From Ricinus communis (taxonomy: Eukaryota > Streptophyta > Magnoliopsida > Malpighiales > Euphorbiaceae), in assembly GCF_019578655.1 (NCBI RefSeq), contig NC_063263.1, positions 28,643,001 to 28,707,000 on the forward strand: 64,000 nt of DNA, written 5' to 3'. Positions within the stretch are counted from its first letter, which is position 1; every line of letters starts with the position of its first letter. The notes below the pieces were generated by a model. That model was not told the DNA's origin. It searched no databases and saw only the letters and a list, made by a program, of their open reading frames with translations. Positions 1-11,689 of this stretch are shown here, one piece after another. A program made the position numbers and the translations under genes.

Positions 1-99
1 TCATCTGATAACTTCTTGTCTTTAGGGTATTACTCTAACAATCTCTTATTTGACTAAAGCACAATCAAAACCAATCATTATGGTATCCAATACTGAACT

Positions 100-2160
100 C
101 TTTCTTATGATGATCATGTTCTTGCTAGGTCAAACGGCTTTGTTAAAGGATCAACTTTGTTATCCTTAATGTATATTTATTTTATCTTTATATTTTACTA
201 ATAAGTCATTTATTGGTAATGCTGCAATACAATATTTTGGATCGCAAAGACCTTTGTTCTTTGAAAATGGCTCTATTGTCTATCTAACTTCTTAGATTAA
301 TAATACTTAAAAACCATACCTTATTCTTAAAAAGAATACTAAAGATCCAAATATCTCTTATATATTGCCTCAAACATAATAAGATGTATTGAGCTCAAGT
401 TGTAAGAATGACCTTTTTAGAACTCTTTCCAAAAGTCATGCTTTCCTTTTAAAATGAAATGAATCTGTCTTGTGAGTTTATTCTATGTGATTCACAATCA
501 ACATCTAGAATAGTCATAAATTCTAGTACATAACATGACATATATATATAATAGAATATTATGCTTTCGCATAGATCATTCTATTAATAACCTCTTTCTC
601 AATGAGTGTTTAAAGCATATTTCTTTAGAAGAAGATATGTCATGAGACATCACCAAAAATCCTTCTTTAATTCTTCCATGTTAAACTTTTAACATATACG
701 TCTATGTACTCGAAGTTTAGAATATTTGTGCAGTTTAAAGCATCTATCTCTATAAATCTCAATCCTAAAAAGTAAATTGCATGTTCTAACTCTTTATGGA
801 TTTATAAATCCTGATAGACCCATGATAAAGGATTTGTCACTATCCCTTTATCTATATGTCCACAACATATAATATTGGGAAACATTATTATACTCTTACT
901 AACCTCTTCATATACACTTATTTATTATATTTGGATTGATATTTATAATTGCATTACTAACCAATTATAATTACATTACTAACCAACCCTTTGATTAAGT
1001 ATGTAATTTATTAACTTTTCTTTACTCAACCTTTGTGCAAAGATTTCCATATTAGTTTTTCTCAAAAACTCACATGCACCTTAATGCATCTTATCTATTT
1101 AGATGGGTCCACCACAGTCTTCACTTGGTTAAACAATATGGTATCTACAATAGAATCTTATGGCTTGATCACAACTCAAGGAATTAATGTCAAACATTAG
1201 TTCTTAATGTAGTAGTCTCATTAATAATGAGATATAATTACATATTCCATAAAAGATCTTCGTTTCTTATAAATATGTTATATCCTACTACATACCAAAA
1301 ATTGTGTATATGATTAGCTTAAGATTGTGCATTTTATGCTAACGACCTTCAAGCATTGTTCCATTTTAATGTTAGTTAGTTTATCTTAATCTCTATCAAG
1401 ATCTATCAAACTCTCACTACTTTTTTCAGAAAACTTCCTTCATGAAAGACATATTCCAAACAAACACTTTTGTCTCAAGAGTATGATAGTGTCGATATCC
1501 TAAAAACCCTTTTGGATACATTATAAACCTCTATTTATTAGATCAAGCCTTTCAGCTTTGTTTAATTTTGCATGTTTTTCTTAAACATCACAAACTAGTC
1601 TATATCCTATATAGACTTTATTATTATCATATCATAAATGGGATATATTGGAGTTAATGATTATAATAGTATATATCCTATAAGAAGGCTTGCAACACCT
1701 TTTATTGATTTAACTATGTCTCACAAAGTTATGTTTCATCTTATTAAACTTTATCAATTTGAGTAATTGCAAGATATAGACATTTTAGTCATGATCCAAG
1801 TATTCTATATCATGATTTTATCTTGATATGATACTTTATCATAACTCTTCCTAAAAGCAAGCATACATTCTATGTGTCTTTCTAAAAAATAACTTGATTA
1901 TAATATTGATTTCATAAGATTTAGAAGTTACATAACTTGTTTATCTTATTTATTTATTTTAATATCAATAATATAATCCTTATGCCTATTTAGGATTACT
2001 TTCGGTTTCTCGCAATAGGAATTTGTTTTCTTACTTTCATACACCCTTTTGTATGAAATTCTAGAAACATAAATCATTCAACTAAAAAAGGCAACAATTG
2101 TCAAATATTATTAAATTAAATAATAATAACAATTGTTCTAGAAAAAGAATTAATAACAAT
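100..2160 (-). pseudogene. Ty1/copia pol remnant (decayed, C-terminal tail recognisable)
   Basis: This is the expected pol region of the copia element whose gag lies at 2198-3064, read leftwards. On the minus strand near 120-165 the frame reads KVDPLTKPFDLA, which matches the conserved DPLTKP tail that ends the RNase H domain of copia polyproteins. Most of the rest is full of stops and has no long open frame. The distance from gag to this tail is about 2 kb, whereas an intact copia pol is about 3 kb, so an internal deletion is likely. No LTR was identified at the left edge. The tail motif is seen directly; the pol assignment of the middle part rests only on its position. Confidence 0.55.
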
Positions 2161-2197
2161 TATTAATTCTAAATAAGAGAAAAAACAAATAACTAAA

Positions 2198-3064
2198 CTA
2201 AATGGCAACAATTGCCTTCAGGTTAGTATATTCCTTCTTTTCAGAATTAGAAGTTTGTTCTCGCTTCTTATCCTTCAAAGCAACGAGATATACCTTACAG
2301 TTCCTTCTCCAATGTCCTTCCTTTCCATAATGGTGACACTTTTCTTTATCCTTGTTGATACCTTCAATAGCCTTTAAGGCTTTCATGGGCTTTTGAGCTT
2401 TCTTTCCTTTTTTCTTTTTAGATTTACTCCTAGCAATCTTAGAAGGTTCTACCATTAAAATAACTCCTTTTTACTTCTTTATGGTGCCCTCTTTAATCTT
2501 TAACATATTAATAAGTTTGGGTATTGTAGTATCCAACTTATTCAGATGAAAGTTCATAACAAACTATAAATAACTATCGGGTAGAGATTGCAAATTTAAG
2601 TCTATACTTAACTTATGGTCCATCAGAAAACCAAGACGCCCTAGATATTAAATATATCCAAGCATCTTTAGTCCTTGTGCATTCACAGATGCACCTTCGG
2701 CCATCTTGATCAGAACAATTCCTTTGAGGTCCATATCTTTCAGTCCTTGACTGCTCATCAAACATTTTCTTCAAATGTAAGATGATAGTCTGAGCATCCA
2801 TATTTTCATGTTTTCTTTATAGTTCAAAAGTCATACTTCATAAATCACACAAGCAACTTGGCATCGTCTTCTTAATACTTTTTGTACTTTGGACCACCTA
2901 CTCGGGTGCATCTGCGGCAAGGAGATGCAATGAAGTGTGTCTAGCACATAAAACTTCTTTTCTTGTCTGAGAACATTTCTTACATTATGATGCCAATCAA
3001 GAAAGTGTGGCCTAGTAAGCTTGTTGGTATCGAGGATACTACATAAAGATAGATTGCCACTCAT
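2198..3064 (-). pseudogene. Ty1/copia gag remnant, frameshifted
   Basis: Minus-strand fragments in order match the capsid protein of plant copia elements. The N-terminus starts MSGNLSLCSILDTNKL (3064 downwards) and contains RQEKKFYVLDT. A second block at 2613-2801 has MFDEQSRTERY and then shifts frame. A C-terminal lysine-rich block at 2198-2455 carries a zinc knuckle. The knuckle reads CHHYGKEGHWRRNC, so the second cysteine of the CX2CX4HX4C motif is tyrosine and metal binding should be lost. Gag packages retroelement RNA in cytoplasmic particles. With frameshifts and a damaged knuckle this copy is dead. Copia identity is strong; the exact subfamily is not determined. Confidence 0.8.
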
Positions 3065-3588
3065 CTTTTCTTACAACCTTCCAGTATAAAGATAAACAAG
3101 TATAAGCTAATTTATACAAATAACTAGTCAAGGTCCTTCAACCAGTTACTTAAGCTCTCACTATTTTTCGATACAAATTAATAGCCCTCACTATCAATTC
3201 GGGATGCTAACATTTAGTTATCCTAGTGGGCTAGAATCCCATCTATTTTAATATGACCTTGAATCTATTTAACAAACCATATTAAAATAAATTAGGTAGA
3301 CAACTATTTTTCAATTATATCTCTATACAACTTCTAGATCAAATAGGCAACAATGGCATTTGTCTAAACATATTTTATGATGCTCTAAAAATCATATATG
3401 TTTCACCTAATTCATGCATCTATCTTCATATAATCAAGGCTTTGCACGTCTGAATTATATAAGATGGTTAAGTAAGACTAATTAATTAAAATAGAAAACA
3501 TACCCAGGTAATAGGCAACCTTGAGTTTGGTTAATAAATTGACCTATGAACAAGGCTCTCGTTCCTATTTTAATTATGGAAAGCAACT
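3065..3588. other. Copia leader region / spacer, no gene seen
   Basis: This lies upstream of the leftward copia gag, where a 5' LTR and primer site would be expected. No initiator-Met primer-binding sequence and no clear LTR ends were found. The short plus-strand open frame starting at 3546 runs into the adjacent Athila LTR and is not a gene. Confidence 0.4.
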
Positions 3589-5040
3589 TGATGTGTGCTA
3601 CTTGTGTTAGCTACAATCTAAGGCAGTGTACCTATCGATGCAGTCTAGCACTAATGGCGAGTATCAAGGTCGTATTCCTCGGGAAAGTGAAAGCCCAGAG
3701 TTACTCCTTTGTTCTTTGTTATATTAACCTAAAATAAATGATGAATAATTTCTAAACTAACTAATAGCTATAAGCTAAATTCTAAGGGAGATGCAGGAGT
3801 AATTGATAACTAAAATAACCAAGACAAGAAAGCAAACCCAAAGGGGACCTAAACTAGTTGGCAATCAAACAAAAGATAAAGGATTGGTGAGTCTAATTAT
3901 GCTACCCGTGGACGAATTCTTAACCGAATTCGGTTTCTCTCTCGAGATAACCGAATTCCTAAACCTAATAACCTAAAGTTGGAATCTCTTCCTAACGATT
4001 GATTCTTAAATTAGCATTAAGCTTTAATCCACCTCTATTAAGCTTTGTTAATTCCTAATCCGGCTAGTTAATTATCCTTATTTCTAAGCGATTATTAACC
4101 AGTTCTTGCTATTCAAAATTCCAATTGCCAAATGGACTTCTCAATCACACAAAGCAATCTAAACACACAATTCACAACGTCTCATGAATGATGCATTATC
4201 TTATTAATACTGAAAGCAAAAAGAATACAAAACTAACCCAAACAATCCAACAATATAATACTAAGACAACATAGTAAAGAAATCCCAATGGATTTATTCA
4301 ATCTAGCTAATCATGTTCATTATCAAAATACACAAGAATTCAATTACAACAATGAGTAAAGGTAGAGAAAACCCAATTACACCCTTGGATGAGAGTAAAC
4401 AGCCCCAACTCCTCTTACTCGAATTGAATCGATTCTTGTTCCTCTTGCTCGATTTGAAAACCAATCAACGAACCTCGCCCAATCTTCGATCTTTGAAGGG
4501 AATCCGATTGAAATGTTGATCCAAGTCTTCTTTTTCCTTGGTTTCAGCTCAGAAAACCCTTAGAGAGAGAAATATTAGGGTTTGGGACGTTCTCCCCCGC
4601 TCTCCTTTCTTCTTTCCTCTCTTCATTCTTTTAATTAATTCCTCTTGTCGCCGCCAACACGGTCGTGTTCCTGGCCGTGTTGGGAACACGGTTTGGTGTT
4701 CCTAGCCGTGTTACTCTCTGTGGCCGTGCTCCCTAAGAACTTATTTTTCTTTTATGTTTGATGACACCCAACACGGCCGTGTTGGTGCTCGTGTTGGGAA
4801 CACGGCCAGTGTTGAAACTAACACGGCCATGTTCAGCTTCCTCAAGCTCGTACTTAGCTTATTTCGGCAGCTTCGGCATCTAATTATGCTCAAATTCTTC
4901 CCTTTATCATCCTTTGACTTCCTTTGGACCTAATGCACATAAACAGACGCATAGGATGAGTGTTGGGACCAATTCACATCCAAATGTCCATAAAATCAAT
5001 CTTAAGAACCCATTTAGATATGTGTATTTTACGCACATCA
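3589..5040 (-). mobile_element. Athila-type LTR (3' LTR of a collapsed element)
   Basis: It starts TGATGTGTGCTACTTGTG and ends ACGCACATCA, giving the same TGAT...ATCA ends as the other LTRs in this window. Directly right of it (5041-5056) lies the polypurine tract on the minus strand (plus AATAACCCCACACTTA), so this is the 3' LTR of a leftward element. Near copies lie at 5878-7006, 12988-14142 and 60365-61817. The U3/R part (about 4650-4830) is rich in ACGGCCGTG-type palindromes. The left flank is CAACT, with no matching duplication right of 7006. Confidence 0.85.
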
Positions 5041-5877
5041 AATAACCCCACACTTAGCTCATTGCTTATCCTCAAGCAATCAAAAGTAAAATAAGGAAAA
5101 TAAACCACTAAGGAACAACACTTAAACTGACAGACAAGCTAGAGAGCTCCTGCACATATCCTTAACAAGCGTAAGTCAAACAAAAAGAAACGAAGCAATC
5201 AATTCAAGTATCACAACCAAGATGCCAATAATTCATAAAATAATGTCTCAACAATATTATTTAGAACCAACTCCTCACTAGATTCACTCTAAATCACTCA
5301 AAGTGTTTAAAGGGTAGTGTTTAATCGCTCAATGCATCAACTACTGCCTTACTTACTATATGCTTGCTCTTAAAAATCCTACTCCTACCACTTATGGAGA
5401 GTCAATAACCATGTCAAGAGGTCTTTATAAGGGTTGTAATAGGGATTAGGTAGGGGTAGGTAAATTTGATAAGATGTTGAACCTATGGTATTCTACAATG
5501 AAATACATGACATGCACACAAGTCACAATAATCATAAGGGGTAAACAATGGATAGTAGTCCAAGGTGGGAAATAGGAATCAAGTCAAAATGTTTAGCTCA
5601 CTTACTTTCTTTCTTTTCATCACCTTTCCCTCTTATTCTTCTTTTTATATATTTTTCTTCTTTTCTTTTTTTTCTTTTTTCTTTTTTTTCATAAGGGAAG
5701 AACATTCACATAATAGAGTGAATTTCTTTTTGGATTGAAGTAAGCTGCTACAAGATTCCAAAGCTATTCCCAAGACAAAAATTCCCAATAAAAATAACTC
5801 ATGTGCAAAATCATAACCCAAAGCAGAATAAAACTAAGTGGTAATGGAACATGATAAAAAAAATGGTGAAAGAAGGG
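5041..5877 (-). mobile_element. Athila internal 3' remnant (polypurine tract and 3' untranslated part)
   Basis: It begins with the polypurine tract and the segment CACTTAGCTCATTGCTTATC, which parallels 16001-16035 of the intact element (CACTTAAACTTTTACTTGTC). It continues without coding potential and includes a pyrimidine-rich run at about 5617-5692. It stops abruptly at 5877, where LTR sequence resumes. Gag, pol and the primer site have been deleted. Confidence 0.75.
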
Positions 5878-7006
5878 TCTCTCGAGATAACCGAATTCCT
5901 AAACTTAATAACCTAAAGTTGGAATCTCTTCCTAATGATTGATTCTTAAATTAGCATTAAGCTTTAATCCGCCTCTATTAAGCTTTGTTAATTCTTAATC
6001 CGGCTAGTTAATTATCCTTATCTCTAAGTGATTATTAAACAGTTCTTGCTATTCAAAATTCCAATTGCCAAATGGACTTCTCAATCACATAAAGCAATCT
6101 AAACACCACAATTCACAACGTCTCATAAATAATGCATTATCTTATTAATACTGAAAGCAAGAAGAATACAAAACCAACTCAAACAATCCAACAATATAAC
6201 ATTAAGCCAACATAGTAAAGAAATCCCAATGGATTTAATCAATCTAGCTAAACATGTTCATTATTAAAACCTATAAGAATTCAATTACAACAATGAGTAA
6301 AGGTAGAGAAACCCGATTACACCCTTGGATAAGAGTAAACAGCCTCAATTCCTCTTGCTCGTATTGAATCGATTCTTGTTCCTCTTGCTCAAATTGAAAC
6401 CAATCAACAAACCTCGCCCAATCTTCAATCTTTAAAGGGAATCCGATTTAAACCTTGGTCCAAGTCTCCTTTTTTCTTGGTTCCAACTCAGAAAACCCTT
6501 AGAGAGAGAAAAATTAGGGTTTGGGACGTTCTCCCCTCGTCTTTTTTTCTTTCCTCTCTTCTTTCTTTTAATTAATTCATCCTGTCGCCGCGAACATGGC
6601 TGTGTTGATGCCCGTGTTGGGAACACGGGCTGGTGTTGATGAGCGTGTTTAGAACACGGCCCCGTGCTAAAGGCCGTGTTACTCTCTGTGGTCATGCTCC
6701 CTAACGCCTCTTTCTTTGATGTCAAATGCACCCAACACGGCCAGTTTTGGTGCCCGTGTTGGGAACACGGCCAGTGTTAAAACCAACACGGCCATGTTCA
6801 GATTAGGGATGTGCGAACTTGACTTGTTTCGGCAACTTTGACGTCTAATTCTGCTCCAATTCTTCCCTTTATCACTCTTTGACTTCTTTTGGACCTAAAG
6901 CACATAAACAAACGCATAGGGTAAGCGTTGGGACCAATTCACATCCAAATGTACATCAAATCAGCCTTAAGAACCCCATTTAGATGTGTGTATTCTACGC
7001 ACATCA
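5878..7006 (-). mobile_element. Truncated second Athila LTR
   Basis: It matches 3938-5040 closely, starting inside the LTR at TCTCTCGAGATAACC and ending TCTACGCACATCA. The first ~349 bp of the LTR are missing. Together with 3589-5877 it forms LTR - short interior - partial LTR, the product of a large deletion. It again contains the ACGGCCGTG-type palindrome region (about 6590-6800). Confidence 0.85.
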
Positions 7007-7339
7007 ATAATAAATAAATAAGAAAGTCAGAGTCACCAACCTCAACATGTTGTCGGAAAGCTTAGTAGGTCACTAGCCGTGCAAGTAGAGGAGTGTCGTA
7101 CTCCTCCCTAATCACCACTAAATGATCCAGGCAATCAATTTGCACTAGTTGTTGAGGGAAGTCGCATGGGAATTCTAAGAACGCGAGTTCTCTAGTCAGC
7201 TACAAAGCTAAAGGTAAGAATTTTGGCAGAGTTACGGTTTATTAAGTCATAGAACCCCTATCGAGCATTTCTCTTAGTCACAAACTTATAAAATTTGCTA
7301 CAAAAAAATAAGGTAAGTGATGTCATCTAGCATCACTTA

Positions 7340-7353
7340 GCCTATTTATAGGC
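7340..7353. promoter_or_regulatory. Palindromic TATA element
   Basis: GCCTATTTATAGGC has perfect 6-bp arms around TT, so a TATA-like core can be read on either strand. It sits just beside the CCCACGTGGG-like block at 7360-7445. Confidence 0.4.
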
Positions 7354-7740
7354 AAATATTCAGTCTAAGCCCATGTGGGATTAGGCTAAGCCCACGCAAG
7401 CTTAAGATTAGCCCACGTGGCTTTATCTTAGTCCATGTGGGGTAAGCCCGAATCACTTTGGGTTATTTTAGCCCTAAAATTAAAGAATTGAGGCAGATGT
7501 GCCCTCGCACTTTGTGTACATGGACGATTCAGCACCAACACATGAGAAATTAGTTATTCCTACTAACCCTAGCCCACGACACCAGTCTTGAGGAACGTTT
7601 TCTTTATAGGTAATTACTTTGTTCAAATCCATAATATTCATTATCCAAAGCAAGGGGGAAAAACCGCTCGTGCCATAGACGAAATCATTATACAAAAATG
7701 GAAAACCTTAAAAGCAAGATGGTACCTTCTCTTTTGAGGG

Positions 7741-8180
7741 CAAGATGGTGACTTCCCTATAGAAATTCAAATATCAAAATAGAGAAGTAGTGCTTCCTGC
7801 CTCAACGAGTAACAAGATGGTATCTCCTACAACCATAACAAACGGTGAGATGGTATCTCCTGTAATCTGAGCAAATAGCGAGGCGGTGCCTCCTTTCTTG
7901 GTAGTAAGATGGTGTCTCCCTATGGAGGGTCATTTATTAGTAGCGAAGTGGTGCTTCCTGCCTTAATAAGAGTAGCAAAATGGTATCTCTTACAACTTTA
8001 GCAAGACCGATAGAATGGTGTCTCCCGAAGAGTATCTAAGTACCAAGGTGGTGCTTCCTGCTTCACAAATCTAGTAAGGTGGCAAGATGGTGTCTTCCAT
8101 AATAAAATCAAATCCTTCAATAGCACACATAGGGGAAGTGAGACCACATCTCTTATCCTCGGGGCAAGATGGTGTCTTCT
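7741..8180 (-). repeat. Degenerate interspersed motif GATGGTGTCTCC, about 11 copies
   Basis: The plus-strand core (A/G)A(T/G)GGTG(T/A/C)(C/T)T(T/C)C recurs every 27-80 bp, e.g. near 7744, 7814, 7853, 7881, 7909, 7945, 7978, 8013, 8047, 8084 and 8165. The spacers differ. It lies in the presumed U3 of an LTR-like fragment. Confidence 0.65.
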
Positions 8181-8475
8181 TTGAACAAACGAACTCCAAA
8201 AAAAAAAAAAGCAAACCAATCAAATGACATCTAATCATTTTACTTTGATTCAAACTCATTCTTTCAAAAATTGATTTCGCATGCAAAACCAATTTTCAAA
8301 AGAACTCATTTTCCAAAGCAGAAGGAAAACTGTTATTACCTAACTTTTGTTAATCGGTTACATAAGCCCGATGATGAGACCATGATAAGTCCAAGGAGTG
8401 AGCTTTAAGGTAGTGAAGGAAAAAGGCTTTAGAAGACACCAAAGGACGTTCAGAAGCTCTAGAATGGATTAATAA

Positions 8476-8949
8476 AGGGTAAAATGCAATAATAATACTA
8501 TAACTATGGCTATTGTATCCATTAGGCACCTCAACTTAAAAATCCCAAAAATGGTATCCTAACTAACCAACAATGAATCAAGTTATATTCTCTGGTCATT
8601 ATGTAATGATGTAGCAGCCATATTATTTCATTAGCTACCACATCAGCTCTTATTTAAACATAACTAATCCTAGACATTGAATATTCCTTCTGCTCCTATT
8701 TTAAACTCATAACTTGCAGTTCATTTGGGGGATTAGGATTTTTAGGCTTATTAGAATTAATTATATATAGGTCAATGGTGATGTTAAAGCTAGAGAAGAA
8801 TTCGACTATCACATCAACACAAAGTAGTCGAAAAGTATAAAGGTACCCTCATTTAAATCATGAATGGTGACTTAGGATACCATTGATTATCGAGTTGAGG
8901 TACTAAGTGGGTATAAGTAACATAGTTATGGTATCATTTATGCCTTTTT
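8476..8949. mobile_element. Short inverted-repeat transposon (MITE, Mutator-like size)
   Basis: The left arm (about 8476-8580: ACTATAACTATGG ... CCTCAACTTAAAAATC ... ATGGTATCCTAA) is repeated inverted at the right (about 8850-8949: CCATAACTATG ... CCTCAACTCGATAATC ... ATGGTATCCTAAG read on the minus strand). The arms are about 100 bp and diverged. The interior has no transposase. Target duplication was not resolved. Confidence 0.65.
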
Positions 8950-11345
8950 CCTACTGATGAAACCTTAAAATGAAAATCTAAAGCTCTGTAAAACTTGAAA
9001 CATAATTTTGTAACTTTGCAAACCCTAAACTAAGGCCTAAAACCCTAAACAGAAGCAGATGGGCCTTGAAAACCCAAGAAAGCCACCTTAAGTCCACATG
9101 GGATAAGGTCTAGGCTAAACCCATGCAGAGTGAGGCTAAGTCCATGTGGGTTAAAGGTTCGAGAGACAATCTATATAGGGATTTAAACCTAAGAGGTTTA
9201 TTCCCCTTCTAAGGATGCTTGTCTCGATCCTATCCTCTTCCTAAAACCTAAAAATCAATCATTTGCCCTAAAAAAATCTAAGCAATCAAAACTATACATA
9301 AAACCTTAAAATTCCCCATATATATGTTCATACTTTTCTATTTCTAAAACACTAATCACACCTTATAGAATCCAAAGCAACTAAAAACCCTAGAAACTAG
9401 ATTATTCCAACAACTCCCTTTCTTCCATAACTTACCAAGAAACCTTAGACCCTTTACTTTGATCATCTTCCAAACACACATACTTTAACCCCTTGCTTTT
9501 CATACACATTACCCAAAAAAAACCATTAGATCACCCAAAGCTGCAAGCAACATTTAACGTCCATCCTTTTAAGTTACTTTAGCAACTTAAAACCCATTTT
9601 CAACCTTCAAGTCACTTCCTTTGTAGCTTAAAACTCATATCTACTACTATTTCATTATGTCCTTCATTCAACACACAAAATACTCAACCCCTTTGCTATT
9701 CACGGTCTTCTTATTTTATAAGTCCATTCTGTCCATTTTAGAGGGCCATTGGAGGTTCATTTAGTGTCCACAAGCTTGGAAAATTTCTTTTACTCTTAAA
9801 GTTAACACTTTTACCTTTTTCATGAAAAGGTATCACTCTGAGGGCTGAAAACCCTGGAGCAAACCTGCTTTGAAACATATTTATCTTTATTTTATCATAT
9901 TTCACATTGCATTATGTTAACAAATTATGTTTTATGGAGAAAAGCCATAAAGAATAGAAGCTTGAAGCTTCTATGTGCTTACCCTACATGGGGGTAAGCT
10001 CACAAAAGCTTCAAGCTTCCATTTTTATATTCTTTTATGGATTTAAGGCTCTAAATGTGTTTATATGTTGTAGATGGTTGTTTTTATGCATGATTAACCT
10101 CTATACGGTAGCTTTTAGGGTAGATTTAATATTATTTATATGTTTATGTTGTTTTTAGGATTAATGCATACTTTTGTGCTTAAATATGTTTAACTGTACT
10201 TTAAATGCATGATTAGTGAAATGTTAAGGTAAAATGAGCTTAGTTATTTTCTATCCCATTTATGCATATTAGGGTTTTAGGATACATATCTAAAGTAGGT
10301 ACTTTTAAAGGTTAAAGTGACTAATTTGGCATGTTTGAAGCTCTAAGAGTGTTTTGCATGCTAAATATGTTAATGATGTAATTGGAAGCATGACAGGGGT
10401 TTATTAAATGTTTTCTTTTCTATTTTACTTTTATAGTAAGTTAGGTTTAGGTTTCACATTATTAACTTCCTTTTTTAGCGTGTATTAAGTGACTCACATG
10501 ATCAATTTGTTTAATTACATTTTTATTGTTTTAATTAGTCTTTATGAATGAAACTAACTTGATATCTTCATAGTACATGTTTGATTATTTATGCTTTATC
10601 CAATCCTCTAATGAGGATCATCCCTAGCCAAGGTTTAATTTGGATTTAGTAATTGTTATGTGCTTAACTTATGTAGGATGTTAGTTCCCCCATTATATTC
10701 ATTAATCTGTTTTGTATCCTCATTATTTTCTCTTCCATTCTTTATGTCAATTTTGTTAATTACTTTGGTATGCTTAAATTTCACCTCACATGCTAAAGGT
10801 AAACTAAATTAGGTTAATTGATCACCTCACATGAATTAAAATAAATCAACTCGCCATTGTAAGTCCCGCCTTCCATATTTCATTCACCTAATCAATTCAA
10901 GATAAAATGAGCCTGACACCCACATGCTTAATAAAAATGGTCTTTATTTGATCATCTTGGTATGTCAAACAAAATTTAAGGTATCAATATCCTTCCTCTA
11001 AGATTAGTAGCACCAATGTGCCTTCCCCATTTAGGTCGATGTATGTTAGGCTAGTCTCTTCTTTTCCTCATTTTTTCATGTTTAAATAAGATAAAAGAAT
11101 ATCCTTGTAATAAAATCGGTAGTAACCAAGCTAGGTTAGTATGATTAGGGAAACCAAAAGCCTTAGAGTCTAGTGGAGGCTAGACTTTATCTCTGGGCGT
11201 GTTGGGGTGCCTAACCCTTCCCAGAACATACCTAGCTTCCCGAACCTAAATCTTTAATTCGAGGAAAAGGAAAGTTAGGCTCTCTATGAGGAATTTGAGC
11301 TGTCGTCCTTCACCCCTCTATTTGTCCTGATTATCTTACCTGGAT
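8950..11345 (+). mobile_element. Tat-like long LTR, right part (U3 end, R, U5)
   Basis: A G-box-like block (9085-9160) precedes the TATA sequence CTATATAGGG (9171-9180). About 2.1 kb later comes GGGGTGCCTAACCCTTCCC followed by CTTCCCGAACC (about 11200-11250), then ATGGCGACTTCTAG (11344). The order 'GGGTGCCTAA...TTCCC...CCCGAACC' followed by TGGCGACT is a hallmark I know from Tat/Ogre-type Ty3/gypsy 5' regions. No gene was found; the open frame at 9973-10158 is hydrophobic by base composition only. The LTR start was not found. Confidence 0.5.
9171..9180 (+). promoter_or_regulatory. TATA box of LTR
   Basis: CTATATAGGG directly after the CCATGTGGG/CCACATGGG-like block at 9085-9160. It would start transcription of the LTR rightwards. 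Confidence 0.4.
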
Positions 11346-11353
11346 GGCGACTT
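11345..11353 (+). other. Primer-binding-site-like TGGCGACTT
   Basis: It resembles the TGGCGACTCC primer site of Tat-type elements and follows the U5-like GGGTGCCTAA motif. It is diverged from position 9 on. Confidence 0.4.
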
Positions 11354-11689
11354 CTAGTCTGCTCCAATAATCTGTGGTCACCATAGTTGTCATGATCCCT
11401 TGAGACCTCCTCCCGAACTGCTCATTTTCAAATCAAGCCTGGTACGAATGAGACAACCTCCGACATGGTGACGTAGCCACAATCACTTGGGATGAGCCCT
11501 GAAAAGTCGAGCTCACAATTATCGATTTATTACACTTAGCAAAATTTTGTACAAAAAAAGGAAATTAAAAGACAAATAGACGAGCTTCAACACTCAAAAA
11601 ATATGAAAAAATAAAAAAGTAATCAAGAGAAATAAGACCAGGAAAGGAAGATGTTTCATTTATAAAGGAAAAATTATAGGGCATTCAAG
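11354..11689. other. Retroelement leader-like spacer
   Basis: It follows the primer-site-like sequence and precedes the minus-strand coding remnants. It is GC-richer to 11520 and AT-rich after that. No gene seen. Confidence 0.35.

Larger units (their letters stand above)
7007..8470 (-). mobile_element. LTR-like fragment with TATA box and repeated control motif
   Basis: There is no credible gene. On the minus strand the order is: a degenerate repeat of GGAGACACCATCTT (7741-8180), a block of CCCACGTGGG-like palindromes (7360-7445), then CTATAAATAG (7342-7351), then about 330 bp running to the Athila insertion point at 7006. That order is typical of U3 then R of a plant LTR. The outer ends were not found and the family is not assigned. 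Open frames in this part are interrupted and resemble nothing recognised. Confidence 0.45.

Noticed and set aside
9973..10158. Hydrophobic plus-strand open frame resembling a membrane peptide
   Set aside because: T-rich composition explains the Phe/Leu/Cys content and it lies in LTR-like sequence.
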